NCBI GenBank assembly: GCA_041686315.1
Contig: JAWLEC010000043.1
Span: 1 to 21,676 of the forward strand
DNA length: 21,676 nt
Reading direction: 5' to 3'
Source of the DNA: Sva-07 sp041686315
GTDB taxonomy: Bacteria > Actinomycetota > Acidimicrobiia > Acidimicrobiales > Ilumatobacteraceae
Both the position numbers and the translations under genes were made by a program. A model generated the notes under the pieces. The model was given only the letters and a program-made list of their open reading frames with translations. It was not told where the DNA came from and did not search any database. How positions within the stretch are numbered: position 1 is the first letter of the stretch; every line of letters begins with the position of its first letter. Positions 1 through 5,896 of the stretch are shown here, in pieces.

Positions 1-1
1 G

Positions 2-304
2 ACCACGCCCGCGCCGACGACCACGACCACGCCGACGACCACGACCACGCCGGCGACCACGACCACGCCGGCGACCACCGTCACCACCACGCCCGCGCCG
101 ACGCCCGCGCCGACGACCGCGACCACGCCCGCGCCGACGGTGACGTCGACCACCACCTCGCCTCCGACGAACGGTCAGACGACCGTCTCGACGACCACCG
201 CTCTGCCGACGAGCACGTCGAGCGCGTTCGAGTCCTCCGCCGGGGCGCCGTCGGGTCGGGTCGGTTCCACCACGCCGCCGACCGACGAGGACACTTCCGG
301 CTGA
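2..304 (+). CDS. C-terminal end of a Thr/Pro-rich, probably secreted protein (partial)
   Basis: This is the open frame entering from the left edge and ending at TGA 302-304. It reads as about 100 residues of TTTTP, TPAPT and TTVTTTPAP runs, then a short Ser/Gly/Asp-containing tail ending TPPTDEDTSG. Such Thr/Pro tracts are typical of extracytoplasmic linkers or stalks in actinobacterial secreted proteins. Two other proteins in this window (5879-7222 and 21387-end) carry similar Thr-rich stretches after a lipobox. The functional domain lies outside the window, so no role can be assigned. The other two plus frames are also open through the repeat, giving Asp/His-rich and Pro/Arg-rich peptides. 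The Thr/Pro frame was chosen because it matches the composition of known secreted linkers. Confidence 0.6.
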   Translation, partial: TTPAPTTTTTPTTTTTPATTTTPATTVTTTPAPTPAPTTATTPAPTVTSTTTSPPTNGQTTVSTTTALPTSTSSAFESSAGAPSGRVGSTTPPTDEDTSG

Positions 305-348
305 CCCGGCGAGGCCCCGGGACCCGTCCGAACGGCGCGCCGTACCGC

Positions 349-354
349 TAGCCT
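349..354 (+). promoter_or_regulatory. -10 hexamer TAGCCT for tRNA-Arg
   Basis: TAGCCT lies 11 bases before the first base of the tRNA, so a transcript would begin about 4 to 5 bases upstream of the mature 5' end. The same hexamer precedes hom and prfA in this window. No convincing -35 is seen. Confidence 0.45.
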
Positions 355-365
355 GCCGAATCCCA

Positions 366-437
366 GCCCTCGTAGCTCAGGGGATAGAGCATCGGCCTCC
401 GGAGCCGTGTGCGGAGGTTCGAATCCTCCCGAGGGCG
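366..437 (+). tRNA. tRNA-Arg (anticodon CCG)
   Basis: The cloverleaf reads clearly. The acceptor arm GCCCTCG pairs with CGAGGGC, the D arm is GCTC/GAGC, and the anticodon loop CTCCGGA sits on a CGGC/GCCG stem. The T arm is GGAGG-TTCGAAT-CCTCC and the discriminator base is G. The anticodon is CCG, which decodes CGG arginine codons. The outermost anticodon-stem pair (T-T) appears mismatched. CCA is not encoded, so it would be added after transcription. The gene is 1.7 kb upstream of argS; a tRNA-Arg gene near argS is a familiar actinobacterial arrangement. Confidence 0.95.
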
Positions 438-463
438 CTCTTGATCGGACTTCGACGCCCATT

Positions 464-494
464 CCGGCAGCGTCGCCGTCGTACGATCTGCCGG
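464..494. terminator. Possible bidirectional terminator between tRNA-Arg and the DoxX gene
   Basis: A 7-bp inverted repeat, CCGGCAG and CTGCCGG, is separated by 17 bases in the convergent gap between the tRNA and the stop codon of the minus-strand DoxX gene. There is no T tract and the loop is long, so this is tentative. Confidence 0.3.
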
Positions 495-498
495 TGGG

Positions 499-1077
499 CT
501 ATTTCAGCCAGCTGAGGCTGGGAAGTGTCCGCTCGAACCAGCCCTGCAGGGCGAACCGGCCCGGGCCCACCGTGGCGATGCCGAGGAAGACGAGCATCTC
601 GATCGAATGGCTCGAGTTGATCGGGTTGTTCTCGGGCCACACGTCGGCGGCGAGGAACATGAACAGCATCAGGAGGGCTCCACCGATGGCAGCGATGCGG
701 GTGGCGATGCCGAGCATCAGCGCCACACCACCGAGCAGCAGCGCTGCCATGAACCCGATGTCGGCGACGCCGATCTGGTCGGGCCCCGACGACGCCATCC
801 AGTCGAACAGGAAGCCGGTGTGGCTCCCCTGGGTACCGAACTCGAGGAAGCCGTAGGTCGGTGAGCCGCCGTTGATCATGGCGGCATCACAGAAGAAGTC
901 GATGTCCGACGTCTCGTCGGCCCGGCAGGTCGAGAACCCCAGGCCGAAGAATTTGTCGAGAAAGGCCCAGAGGAACGACCAGCCGAGGAGGATGCGTAGC
1001 ACGGTCCACGCCCACATGCCCCTCGTCTGGCCGTCGCCCAACTGGCTGTCGAGACGTTCGGTGACGGTTGTTGTCAT
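499..1077 (-). CDS. DoxX/DoxD-like integral membrane protein
   Basis: The protein has 192 residues, starting at ATG 1077 with GGAG at Shine-Dalgarno distance. The longer open frame upstream runs through non-coding sequence and was not used. The N-terminal stretch RGMWAWTVLRILLGWSFLWAFLDK is the usual first helix of DoxX/TQO-small-subunit proteins, with the Arg-Ile-x-x-Gly and Phe-x-x-Lys pattern. About three more hydrophobic segments follow (near FMAALLLGGVALMLGIA, IGGALLMLFMFLAA and MLVFLGIATVG). An extracytoplasmic loop between helices 1 and 2 contains two Cys residues that could form a disulfide. DoxX-family proteins are tied to quinone-linked redox or oxidative-stress functions, but the exact role here is unknown. 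It lies downstream of the hydrolase gene on the same strand, separated by 163 bases with a hairpin and a short tandem repeat. Confidence 0.8.
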   Translation of the reverse strand: MTTTVTERLDSQLGDGQTRGMWAWTVLRILLGWSFLWAFLDKFFGLGFSTCRADETSDIDFFCDAAMINGGSPTYGFLEFGTQGSHTGFLFDWMASSGPDQIGVADIGFMAALLLGGVALMLGIATRIAAIGGALLMLFMFLAADVWPENNPINSSHSIEMLVFLGIATVGPGRFALQGWFERTLPSLSWLK

Positions 1078-1185
1078 CAGGTGCTCCAGTCTGTTCTCCA
1101 CCCATCTCTTCGACCGAGACGCTTCCACCGCCGCGACGGATCCACACCTGCACGTCAGGTTCGTCCCGGGGCGTGGCGCCGGACG

Positions 1186-1202
1186 GCCCCGAGGGTCGGG
1201 GC
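1186..1202 (-). terminator. GC-rich hairpin downstream of the hydrolase gene
   Basis: The palindrome GCCCCGA-GGG-TCGGGGC has a 7-bp stem and 3-base loop. It lies about 40 bases beyond the hydrolase stop on the minus strand. With no T run, an intrinsic terminator is only plausible. Confidence 0.35.
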
Positions 1203-1203
1203 T

Positions 1204-1242
1204 CGGAGCGCCGGTTCGGAGCGCCGGTTCGGAGCTCCGGTC
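1204..1242. repeat. Three tandem copies of a 13-bp unit at the hydrolase stop codon
   Basis: Units at 1204-1216, 1217-1229 and 1230-1242 read CGGAGCGCCGGTT twice and then CGGAGCTCCGGTC. The last unit reaches into the hydrolase stop codon (TCA at 1241-1243 on the plus strand). This looks like replication-slippage expansion at a gene end. Confidence 0.7.
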
Positions 1243-2041
1243 AGCGATCGCCGAGGAACGCGAGGACCAGATCGGTCCAGGACTCGAGGTCGGCGGCCGA
1301 CGACGCGATCGCGACCTGACAATCAGCAAGCAGCGCACCGAGTTCGTGGGCGGTGGACGTGGGGTGCCCGGGGTCGCCCGTCCAGGCCAACACGAGCGTG
1401 GGAGCGGAGATCGATGCGATGTGGTCGCGGTCGGGGAGGTCGGCGCAGCCGGCGCCGCGCAACGCTGCGGCCAGCCGGGCGGGATCTGCGGCGTGCAGCG
1501 TGGCAGCGCGCCGCTTCGTCCAGCCGTCGTCCCCCACGAACGGGTCGGGCGGCGGGGTGGCTCGGAGCCCGGCCAGCAGCGGTTCGATCCCGGCCGTGTC
1601 GACGATCGACGCCATCTGTTCGTACAGCTCCACCTGGGCGCGGCGTGTCTCCCAACCCGTCGGCGGGATCAGGAGCACGAGAGCGTCGACCCGATCACCG
1701 AGCCCGAGTGCAGCGTGCAGGGCGGTGGCGGCCCCCATCGAGGCGCCGCCGAGCACCAGACGGTCGATCCCCAGACGGTCGATCAGGCCGATCTCGTCGA
1801 GCGCCAGTGCCGCCCAGTCTCCGTCGGCCGGGTCGGCGATGTCGCCCGATTCGCCGTGGCCTCGCGCGTCGAAGCGCACGACGAGGCGATCGTCCCCGAC
1901 CCGGTCGAGGTCGAGCAAGGGCAGACGGGCCTCGTCGGTACGGCTGCTCGTGAGGCCGTGGCCCCACACGAACGGCAACCGGTCACCCGAGCCGACCTCG
2001 TCGTAGGCCAGCTCACAGCCTCGCACCGACACCGTCGCCAT
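1241..2041 (-). CDS. Alpha/beta-hydrolase fold protein (probable missing catalytic His)
   Basis: The protein has 266 residues, with ATG 2041 placed 7 bases after a TAGTGT hexamer. It has the alpha/beta-hydrolase layout: oxyanion segment WGHG near residues 26-29, RFDARGHGES near 57-65, and nucleophile elbow GGASMG with Ser101. A probable acid is Asp223 in the segment LVLAWTGDPGHP. In active relatives a His follows near the C-terminus (GxGHxxxxE...). Here that region reads IASSAADLESWTDLVLAFL and contains no His. The substrate is unknown. Either the fold is used non-catalytically or another His substitutes. The gene is divergent from argS, with 73 bases between the two start codons. Confidence 0.8.
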   Translation of the reverse strand: MATVSVRGCELAYDEVGSGDRLPFVWGHGLTSSRTDEARLPLLDLDRVGDDRLVVRFDARGHGESGDIADPADGDWAALALDEIGLIDRLGIDRLVLGGASMGAATALHAALGLGDRVDALVLLIPPTGWETRRAQVELYEQMASIVDTAGIEPLLAGLRATPPPDPFVGDDGWTKRRAATLHAADPARLAAALRGAGCADLPDRDHIASISAPTLVLAWTGDPGHPTSTAHELGALLADCQVAIASSAADLESWTDLVLAFLGDR

Positions 2042-2048
2042 GGCGCGA

Positions 2049-2054
2049 ACACTA
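2049..2054 (-). promoter_or_regulatory. -10 hexamer TAGTGT for the hydrolase gene (leaderless)
   Basis: On the minus strand TAGTGT is followed by 7 bases and then the ATG at 2041. This places the transcription start at or next to the start codon. Confidence 0.45.
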
Positions 2055-2101
2055 CGGGCCCGTGCCGGTACCTCCTGTGCCGGCACAACGATGATCCGGC
2101 A

Positions 2102-2107
2102 GACTGT
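2102..2107 (+). promoter_or_regulatory. Possible -10 hexamer GACTGT for argS
   Basis: GACTGT sits 7 bases before ATG 2115. It keeps the A at position 2 and T at position 6 of the TAnnnT pattern seen before other genes here, but lacks the first T, so support is weak. Confidence 0.25.
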
Positions 2108-2114
2108 GCCGACC

Positions 2115-3845
2115 ATGTCGGACCCCATCTCCACGATCTCGATGCTCCTCGAGCCGGTCTTCGCCGAACTCAACGGCGGCGAGCCGGCCGACCCGACGGT
2201 CCGGCCGAGCGATCACGCCGATGCCCAGCTGAACGGTGCGCTTCCCCTCGCGAAGAAGGTCGGGGCCAACCCCCGCGAGCTCGCCCGGCGAGTGGTCGAT
2301 TCCGGTGCGCTCGACAAGGTGGCGAGCCACGTCGAGATCGCCGGGCCGGGGTTCGTGAACGTCACCTTCTCGCCCGAGTTCCTCGCCGGGCAGCTCACGG
2401 AGGTGTCGCTCGACGACCGTCTCGGTGTACCCGCCGCCACCGACACGAAGACGGTGGTCGTCGACTACTCGGCGCCCAACGTCGCCAAGGAGATGCACGT
2501 GGGGCACCTGCGCTCGACCGTCATCGGCGATGCGCTGGTGCGGATGCTCGACTTCGCAGGGCACCGGGTGATCCGCGAGAACCACATCGGCGACTGGGGC
2601 CGTCCGTTCGGCATGTTGATCGAGCACCTGCTCGACCTGGGCGAGGACGTGGCTGCCGCAGGGCTCACGCAAGGGGATCTCGACGGCTTCTACAAGCAGG
2701 CCAACGCCAAGTTCGCCGAGTCGGAGGAGTTCCAGGAGCGTGCCCGCGAACGCGTGGTGCTGCTGCAACGCGGCGACCCCGAGACCACGCGGCTGTGGCA
2801 ACGGCTCGTGGACATGTCGACGGCGTACTTCAATGCCGTCTACTCCGAGCTCGGCGTGCTGCTGACCGACGACGACCTCGCCGGGGAGAGCATGTACCAG
2901 CCGTTGATGGAGGCGACGGTCGAGCGGCTCGACGACGCCGGGTTGCTGGAGGAGAGCGACGGGGCGATGGTCGTGTTCCCGCCGGGTTTCGAGAACCGGG
3001 ACGGCGATCCGCTCCCGCTCATCATCCAGGCGCGCACGGGCGGGTTCAACTATGCGACGAGCGATCTGACGTGTGTGATCGACCGGGTCGAGCGGCTCGA
3101 CGCGGATCTCCTGCTCTACGTGGTGGGTGCGCCCCAGGCGCAACACCTGCAGATGGTGTGGGCCGTGTGCGAGATGGCCGGCTGGCTGGTTCCGCCCGTC
3201 GAGGCGGTCCACGTCGGATTCGGCAGCGTGCTGGGCGAGGACCGCAAGATGCTCCGCAGCCGCTCGGGTGACTCGGTGAAGCTCGTCGACCTGCTCGACG
3301 AGGCGATCGAACGTGCCGATGCGGCGATCGCCGAGAAGAACCCCGATCTCACCGGAGATCAGCGGGCGGCCGTGGCCCGGATGATCGGGATCGGTGCCGT
3401 CAAGTACGCCGATCTGTCGACCGACCGGGTGAAGGACTACGTGTTCGACCTCGACCGGATGGTGTCGTTCGACGGCAACACCGGGCCGTACCTGCAGTAC
3501 GCGCATGCCCGGATCTGCTCGATCTTCCGGCGCGCCGGGATCGACCGGGCGTCGGTGCGCGGCTTGCCGGTCGTCCTCGACGCCCCGCAGGAGCGGGCCC
3601 TGGCGTTGCGTCTGCTGGCCTATCCCTCGGCGATCGACACGACGCTCGAGTCGTACAGCCCACACAAGCTGTGCACGTACGTGTACGAGCTGGCCACCGA
3701 CTTCACCGCGTTCTACGAGCACTGCCCGGTGCTGAAGGCGCACGAGCCGGTCCGTTCGAGCCGCCTCGCGCTCGCCGACCTCACGGCGCGTGTGCTCCAG
3801 CACTCGCTCGGCCTGCTCGGCATCGAGGCCCCGGAGCAGATGTGA
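2115..3845 (+). CDS. argS: Arginyl-tRNA synthetase
   Basis: This cytoplasmic class I synthetase charges tRNA-Arg with arginine using ATP. The protein has 576 residues. The N-terminal Add1-type domain (MSDPISTISMLLEPVFAELN to about residue 100) is followed by the HIGH-type signature HVGH at residues 128-131 in the context SAPNVAKEMHVGHLRST. A KMSKS-like segment, KMLRS, lies at 378-382 (EDRKMLRSRSG). The C-terminal DALR anticodon-binding domain contains KLCTYVYELATDFTAFYEHCPVL. The start at ATG 2115 gives the usual MSDPI-type N-terminus; ATGs at 2040 and 2091 are in frame but would add an unlikely Arg-rich extension. lysA follows in the same direction after 178 bases holding two 52-bp repeats. 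Confidence 0.97.
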   Translation: MSDPISTISMLLEPVFAELNGGEPADPTVRPSDHADAQLNGALPLAKKVGANPRELARRVVDSGALDKVASHVEIAGPGFVNVTFSPEFLAGQLTEVSLDDRLGVPAATDTKTVVVDYSAPNVAKEMHVGHLRSTVIGDALVRMLDFAGHRVIRENHIGDWGRPFGMLIEHLLDLGEDVAAAGLTQGDLDGFYKQANAKFAESEEFQERARERVVLLQRGDPETTRLWQRLVDMSTAYFNAVYSELGVLLTDDDLAGESMYQPLMEATVERLDDAGLLEESDGAMVVFPPGFENRDGDPLPLIIQARTGGFNYATSDLTCVIDRVERLDADLLLYVVGAPQAQHLQMVWAVCEMAGWLVPPVEAVHVGFGSVLGEDRKMLRSRSGDSVKLVDLLDEAIERADAAIAEKNPDLTGDQRAAVARMIGIGAVKYADLSTDRVKDYVFDLDRMVSFDGNTGPYLQYAHARICSIFRRAGIDRASVRGLPVVLDAPQERALALRLLAYPSAIDTTLESYSPHKLCTYVYELATDFTAFYEHCPVLKAHEPVRSSRLALADLTARVLQHSLGLLGIEAPEQM

Positions 3846-3870
3846 CCGTCACCTCCCCACATCGCGAGAC

Positions 3871-3924
3871 CCGTTTGCGTGACGGTTTCGTTGGCGCGTC
3901 CCCACATTTCTGCAACGCAAACGG
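3871..3924 (+). repeat. 52-bp palindromic element, copy A
   Basis: The core is 3872-3923. The ends CGTTTGCGT and ACGCAAACG are perfect 9-bp inverted repeats, extended to 10 bp by the flanking C/G. The interior carries GGTTTCG, then TTGG-cgcgtc-CCCA as a weak inner hairpin, then CATTTCTG. It is identical to copy B except for one base. Confidence 0.85.
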
Positions 3925-3954
3925 TGGTGCTGCCACCGGCGTCGAGCGCCAGAT

Positions 3955-4007
3955 CCGTTTGCGTGACGGTTTCGTTGGCGCGTCCCCACATTTCTGCAAC
4001 GCAGACG
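3955..4007 (+). repeat. 52-bp palindromic element, copy B, abutting the lysA ribosome-binding site
   Basis: The core is 3956-4007, with 51 of 52 bases identical to copy A and in the same orientation after a 32-base spacer. The right arm is ACGCAGACG, so one A-T pair becomes a G-T pair that can still form as a wobble in RNA of this strand. The lysA Shine-Dalgarno begins three bases after the element ends. Confidence 0.85.
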
Positions 4008-4009
4008 CC

Positions 4010-4015
4010 AGGAGG
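4010..4015 (+). promoter_or_regulatory. Shine-Dalgarno AGGAGG for lysA
   Basis: AGGAGG lies 8 bases before GTG 4024 and is followed by more purines. It is the strongest ribosome-binding site in the window and fixes the GTG start. Confidence 0.75.
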
Positions 4016-4023
4016 GGGAGAGG

Positions 4024-5319
4024 GTGACGGTCGGCGGGACCACCGAGCCGGTGGCACGTCGGCTGCTGCCCGACACGGCGGAGGTGGGTGACGACGGGAT
4101 GCTCACGATCGGCGGGTGCTCGGTGGCCGACCTCGCCGCCGAGCACGGGACCCCGCTGTTCGTGTACGACGAGGCCCACCTGCGGGCCCGTTGCCGCGAA
4201 GCCGTCGCGGCGTTCGGTCACGAGCGGGTGATCTACGCCACCAAGGCGTTCCTGTGCCGCGCCATGGCGAAGCTCGCCCACGACGAGGGGATGCTCCTCG
4301 ACGTGGCATCCGGCGGCGAGTTGCACGTGGCCCTCGCCGCGGGCGTGCCGGCCGACGCCTGCACGTTGCACGGCAACAACAAGTCGCCGGCCGAACTGCG
4401 CGAGGCCGTCCGCGCCGGTGTGCGCCACATCGTCGTCGACTCGTTCGACGAACTCGACCGGCTCGCCGCACTCGCCGCCGAGGCCGTCGGCCCGGCCCCG
4501 CAGGTGGTCCTGCGCATCACCCCCGGCGTGCACGCCCACACCCACGAGTTCATCGCCACCGGCCAGGACGACTCGAAGTTCGGATTCAACCTCGCCAACG
4601 GCGACGCCCTGCGAGCCGTCGACCGCGCCCGACGGTCGTCGTCGGTCGACCTGGTGGGCGTGCACTGCCACATCGGGTCCAACGTGTTCGAGGCGTCGTC
4701 GTTCGCCAAGGCCGCCGAGGTGATGGCCGACTTCGCCGTGCCGCTCGACCTGCCGGAACTCGTGCTCGGCGGCGGGCTCGGCGTCGCCTACGTGGAGGGG
4801 GAGGAGGCGCCCACGATCAGCCAGTGGGGCAGCGTGCTGCTCGACGCCTGCCAGGCGCTCGGCGTGCGGTCGAACGTCAGCGTCGAACCCGGCCGCGCCA
4901 TCGTCGCCTCCGCAGCCGTCACCGTCTACACCGTCGGCACCGTGAAGCACATTCCCGGCGTGCGCACCTACGTGTCGGTCGACGGCGGGATGAGCGACAA
5001 CCCGCGTCCGGTGCTCTACGGGTCGGGCTACGAGTCGTTCCTGCCGCGCGCGGTGGATGCGCGGCGGCCGTTCACCGCCCGACTGGTGGGCAAGCACTGC
5101 GAATCCGGCGACGTGCTGGCGTTCGCGGCGCAGCTGCCCGACGACGTGTGCGTGGGCGACCTGCTGGCGATGCCGGTCACCGGCGCCTACGGCCACTCGA
5201 TGGGTTCGAACTACAACAAGATCAGCCGGCCGCCGGTGGTGTTCGCCGCCGACGGCACGGCCCGGCTCGTCGTGCGCCGCGAGACCTACGACGACCTGCT
5301 CGCCACCGACGTCGGCTGA
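4024..5319 (+). CDS. lysA: Diaminopimelate decarboxylase
   Basis: This enzyme catalyses the last step of lysine synthesis: PLP-dependent decarboxylation of meso-diaminopimelate, in the cytoplasm. It has 431 residues, a normal length. It begins at GTG after an AGGAGG site. Visible landmarks of the fold-type III family are Lys74 in YATKAFL (the PLP Schiff base), HCHIGSNV, the glycine-rich GGGLGV, EPGRAIVA (phosphate and substrate binding), Cys359 in KHCESGDVL and the C-terminal GAYGHSMGSNYN. All key residues are intact. Position after argS and before hom and thrC is the conserved actinobacterial order, although a PemK-like gene and a minus-strand pair now separate it from hom. Confidence 0.96.
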   Translation: MTVGGTTEPVARRLLPDTAEVGDDGMLTIGGCSVADLAAEHGTPLFVYDEAHLRARCREAVAAFGHERVIYATKAFLCRAMAKLAHDEGMLLDVASGGELHVALAAGVPADACTLHGNNKSPAELREAVRAGVRHIVVDSFDELDRLAALAAEAVGPAPQVVLRITPGVHAHTHEFIATGQDDSKFGFNLANGDALRAVDRARRSSSVDLVGVHCHIGSNVFEASSFAKAAEVMADFAVPLDLPELVLGGGLGVAYVEGEEAPTISQWGSVLLDACQALGVRSNVSVEPGRAIVASAAVTVYTVGTVKHIPGVRTYVSVDGGMSDNPRPVLYGSGYESFLPRAVDARRPFTARLVGKHCESGDVLAFAAQLPDDVCVGDLLAMPVTGAYGHSMGSNYNKISRPPVVFAADGTARLVVRRETYDDLLATDVG

Positions 5320-5335
5320 ACGCAGGCCACCGGCC

Positions 5336-5341
5336 TACGGT
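5336..5341 (+). promoter_or_regulatory. -10 hexamer TACGGT for the PemK-like gene
   Basis: TACGGT lies 8 bases before ATG 5350, inside a GGCCAC/GTGGCC inverted repeat just after lysA. It fits the near-leaderless promoter pattern of the window. Confidence 0.4.
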
Positions 5342-5349
5342 GTGGCCCG

Positions 5350-5844
5350 ATGTCCTCGCTCCGCCGCACGCTCACCGTTCTCGCACGGCACGTCCTCGAC
5401 GGTCTGGCCGAACGAGACCGCCTCGCCGGACGCACCCGCAAGGTGGCGGCGCCGCCCGCGGCGCAGGTGCCCACCGGGGTGATCGTCGAGTACACGCCCG
5501 ACATCGACGGCGATGCCGACCCCGGTGAAGTGGTGTGGACGTGGGTGCCCTACGAGGACGATCCGCGCAAGGGCAAGGACCGTCCGGTCGTGGTGATCGG
5601 GCGCACCGGCCACCGGCTGGCCGGCGTGCCGCTCACGTCGAAGCGCAAGGGACGCGACGACGAGGTGGCGGTCGGCTCCGGCGGATGGGATCGCAGCGGA
5701 CGCCCGAGCTACGCCAAGGTCGACCGGCTGCTCACCATCGATCCGGGCGGCGTGCGACGCGAGGGGTCCGTGCTCGCCCGTGACCGGTTCGACGCCGTGG
5801 TGGCGGGCGTGGAGCGATTCCACGACCTGGCCCGCTCGAACTGA
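5350..5844 (+). CDS. PemK/MazF-fold protein without a visible antitoxin
   Basis: The protein has 164 residues. The MazF/PemK core begins after about 57 residues: GEVVWTWVPYEDD (first strand), KDRPVVVIGR near 76-85, VPLTSKRKGRDDEVAV near 93-108 and SYAKVDRLLTID near 120-131. This matches the toxin fold that cleaves mRNA in type II toxin-antitoxin systems. The first 40 residues are basic and helical (SSLRRTLTVLARHVLDGLAERDRLAGRTRK) and not part of the usual toxin. No antitoxin-sized frame precedes or follows it: lysA ends 30 bases upstream and a convergent gene lies 34 bases downstream. It may be a domesticated or regulatory homologue, or an active toxin controlled elsewhere. Confidence 0.75.
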   Translation: MSSLRRTLTVLARHVLDGLAERDRLAGRTRKVAAPPAAQVPTGVIVEYTPDIDGDADPGEVVWTWVPYEDDPRKGKDRPVVVIGRTGHRLAGVPLTSKRKGRDDEVAVGSGGWDRSGRPSYAKVDRLLTIDPGGVRREGSVLARDRFDAVVAGVERFHDLARSN

Positions 5845-5865
5845 CGGCGCTCGTCGGCACCTTCA

Positions 5866-5896
5866 CGTTCGTCAGGGGTCAGACCCCCGACGAACG
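5866..5896. terminator. Hairpin between convergent PemK-like and lipoprotein genes
   Basis: CGTTCGTC at 5866-5873 pairs with GACGAACG at 5889-5896. After one mismatch, GGGG pairs with CCCC around a TCAGA loop. The stem spans the stop codon of the minus-strand gene (5879-5881). It probably serves as a bidirectional terminator, though there is no T tract. Confidence 0.55.

Noticed and set aside
1..348. Asp/His-rich frame in the left-edge repeat as a metal-binding protein tail
   Set aside because: The Thr/Pro frame better matches secreted linkers also seen in two other proteins of the window; the His/Asp run is a frame shadow of ACC/ACG/CCG codons.
872..3271. 799-residue plus-strand open frame across the hydrolase and argS
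   Set aside because: It runs antisense to a recognisable hydrolase and out of frame with argS, with Arg/Gly-rich low-complexity translation.
2052..3803. 583-residue antisense frame over argS
   Set aside because: The composition (His/Val/Glu/Arg-rich) is that of a reverse-complement shadow; argS has all its motifs on the plus strand.
3872..4007. CRISPR-like arrangement of two identical repeats with a 32-base spacer
   Set aside because: Only two units, repeats of 52 bases longer than typical, no cas genes, and the same element occurs elsewhere singly and in reverse.
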